Source: a virus
Reading direction: 5' to 3' (one strand)
IMG/VR virus record: IMGVR_UViG_3300013103_000669
Location: 1 to 43,887 of that record
DNA length: 43,887 bases
The notes beneath the pieces are model-generated. The model was not told the DNA's origin, searched no databases, and saw only the letters and a program-made list of their open reading frames with translations. The position numbers were made by a program, and so were the translations under genes. Below, piece after piece: positions 43,201 through 43,887 of this stretch; the first letter of the stretch is position 1, and every line of letters begins with the position of its first letter.

Positions 43201-43887
43201 CCATTATAGCAATAACCATAGTTAATAAAACTGCAATATGCCCACCATCAGGATCAGCATCACAACAACATATCAATTTCTCATAACGCATATTGGTTAA
43301 ATTAAAATCCGGCTCAACACCAGTTCCCAATGCTTGAAACAATTCTTTAATTTCAAGATTAGCGAGCATATCTTTTTTATTTACAATAGACGGAATTTTA
43401 CCCTTCAATGGTAATACAGCAACTTTAGTTGAAGTTCCACGACATTGAATAATACCACCTGCTGCAGATTCGCCTTCAACTACAAACAATTCACCATCAC
43501 GACTTTTACAATCTCGCAATTTTGTAAATTTATTTGCAACTTTGGTTTTTATTTTACTTGTTTTCGATTCTAATTTTTTTCTATATAAATGAAAATGATT
43601 TAAAATATTGTCAGATGAATCAGGATTTGATTTAAAATAATCATCTAATTGTATTGTAATACCATCCAAAAGAACTTTTAATTGTTCTCTTGAATTTTCA
43701 AGTCTTTCTTTTGATTGTCCTTTAAATTTAGGTTCAGTCATTGATAAAGAAAAATAGCATCTCAACCCAACATTAGCATCACCTGGTAAAAAATGGTATT
43801 CGCTTTTTTTAGCAAGCGTTGAAAAATAATTGCGTAATATTTCTAAAAAATAAACTGAATGACTTCCGTTTTGCTTTATTGGAAGTA
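40232..43887 (-). CDS. Single-chain gyrase/topoisomerase IV-like type IIA topoisomerase with intein, N-terminus outside window
   Basis: The frame is open to the right edge (it extends past the TTG at 43765, with upstream residues continuing in GyrB style: PGDANVGLRCYF). Visible parts: the end of the GyrB transducer region, TOPRIM (EGESAAGGI, then CCCDADPDGGHIA), FKGLGEFNP, then directly the GyrA-like part (DGLRPVERRVLFSAY, HPHGD, and AAPRYTEARL with the catalytic Tyr). The GHKL ATPase domain must lie beyond the edge. Phages such as T4 split these subunits; here they are fused as in eukaryotic topoisomerase II. An intein of 428 aa splits HPHGD from SSIYGT. It overlaps the QueD gene by four bases. 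Confidence 0.93.
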   Translation of the reverse strand, partial: LPIKQNGSHSVYFLEILRNYFSTLAKKSEYHFLPGDANVGLRCYFSLSMTEPKFKGQSKERLENSREQLKVLLDGITIQLDDYFKSNPDSSDNILNHFHLYRKKLESKTSKIKTKVANKFTKLRDCKSRDGELFVVEGESAAGGIIQCRGTSTKVAVLPLKGKIPSIVNKKDMLANLEIKELFQALGTGVEPDFNLTNMRYEKLICCCDADPDGGHIAVLLTMVIAIMAPEIIKSGRYYIANTPLYGTRIKKEFVPIWSNEQLDKAAKDKLKIFRFKGLGEFNPIDLKECLLNEQKRSLTQIRWDDEVMADLILLLKDSSVKRKLVEDFETDYEEAYDRIDNFIRHNYRKYGNHVNMERMIPFYADGLRPVERRVLFSAYEMAKDKFAKSATIVGHAMRYHPHGDCLHGNTRVLLTNGEIKTIRQLYKDQQDVEVYAFDPSDGRFKYATATNFRIGQRTKRIYNIYLNNGSIIKCTNNHPFYIFDKGWVKAEKLVYGDVFLGMTAFLEPEKNTAGVNLKLCNLYCRAKGMAEYKSTLLSLWELYQYEQFTIGMVRHHIDKNRLNNNSINLDLITRAEHAKIHVDDGFALEALAKGRETMKSDPIISEYIKNLNKQKMAIINKHHCLLKAFKVLDYLNENEIDINEVNYVLHRDKVYNGTYLNTLKEKGYFIKFEELIDLHDVYKHTSFFEAIGGNLILKEQQSKDNHCGFADDFDFKTSALNRAIIHFILSKAGRVPGENEWDRTLDLTLRDVGARGQLHLIDNMSVYGSYKNYLNETIQQIFTFVEKIEIEETTIYEPMYDFTVNGLENMLIVGHETKIDGKQTIQCVVAHNSSIYGTLCQLVGQNFMTGQGNFGTNLGVEKIGAAAPRYTEARLSRSISMAFEFMKFAPMVEGEMKGYFEPEYIPTPFPFCLFSENYITGIGFGVKTTVPTYDIGDLFKRLMWLIGERKSEPIIYPKTFGCKIIPDKQQAIELLTTGKGIIKYRGVIDVSKTKRKAILRSIPPNISFSKIEKAVLGKEFLYMDQSSGEVGTQIEFVVDPDRKRKVDDLFKTMVKLLEKCVTSQISFLNYQIDLVDNKAYVLKIMSVDIMLLKTYELYVEHFTESITSQITKIESDIYTLDVLAKIRDRIPTYFNNGSDYDDAKVAALLSKLINEPEDFILDILRKYTISKILRIKIDKVSLDKNLKNLNIIKNDIKKNVVANYKEFNKKVLGGLQ
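41387..42670 (-). other. Intein with HNH domain in topoisomerase, at HPHGD/S
   Basis: In-frame 428-residue insertion starting CLHGNTRVLLTNG (Cys1, block A), with a block-B-like TNNHPFYI, an HNH-like core (HHIDKNRLNNN...H), and an end CVVAHN followed by Ser. The joined extein HPHGD-SSIYGTL matches GyrA HPHGD-S-A-x-Y-x-T. The insertion falls immediately before the Ser83-equivalent of E. coli GyrA, inside the quinolone-resistance region and about 35 residues before the catalytic Tyr. Activity of the fused enzyme thus depends on splicing. Confidence 0.94.

Noticed and set aside
14071-43887. Giant eukaryotic virus origin (fused topoisomerase, RNAP)
   Set aside because: Phage terminase, T4-like gp46/47, bacterial-type Shine-Dalgarno sites and overlapping genes indicate a bacteriophage.
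1-43887. tRNA genes, rRNA, insertion sequences, CRISPR
   Set aside because: No cloverleaf, rRNA segment, transposase or inverted-repeat-bounded element was seen on either strand.

Overview
The window reads as a 44-kb piece of a large, AT-rich, tailed double-stranded DNA bacteriophage genome (jumbo type). Every convincing gene lies on the minus strand, so the map is best read from right to left. Phage identity rests on a large terminase, tail/baseplate-like proteins, a T4-like gp46/gp47 pair and a UvsW-like helicase. A bacterial host is implied by Shine-Dalgarno-like sites (AAGGAG, AGGAGG, and a recurrent G-only form GGGGG). The phage encodes near full-length RNA polymerase beta and beta' subunits and a single-chain gyrase-like topoisomerase, which is typical of very large phage genomes. 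Genes are tightly packed with many ATGA, TTGA or TAATG overlaps, and no gene-free stretch exceeds about 160 bases.

Right part (43887 to 31502): DNA metabolism. It holds a fused GyrB-GyrA topoisomerase carrying an intein, a homing-endonuclease-like HNH protein fused to QueD, a UvsW-like helicase, two small proteins, gp47 (SbcD-like), a small protein, gp46 (SbcC-like), an unknown protein, a radical SAM protein with a C-terminal cysteine cluster, and a small WYL_2/DUF2693-like protein.

Middle (31501 to 21435): the most unusual region. A shared promoter-like motif and a strongly structured mRNA start lead into an operon that resembles the PRTRC / bacterial ubiquitin-like conjugation cassettes. 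It contains an unknown 222-aa protein, two large paralogues (one with an E2-like Tyr-Pro-Asn...Cys active-site motif, the other with Tyr in place of that Cys), a JAMM/JAB peptidase, an E1/ThiF-like enzyme, and a G+C-richer 173-aa SAP-like protein. A strong terminator follows, then a second E1-like protein and an unknown protein.

Centre-left (21434 to 13130): a transcription unit with its own promoter-like motif, RNAP beta' (intein inside the trigger loop), RNAP beta and FolE2, closed by a hairpin terminator. FolE2 plus QueD suggests 7-deazaguanine synthesis, probably for DNA base modification. QueE, QueC and a transglycosylase are not seen here.

Left part (13130 to 1): four proteins of uncertain function, a terminator-like hairpin, then a baseplate-hub-like protein, terminase large subunit, a zincin-type metallopeptidase, a 1688-aa tape-measure-like protein with strict 45-residue repeats, and the start of a tail protein that runs off the left edge.

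All assignments come from reading motifs by eye. No database search was run.
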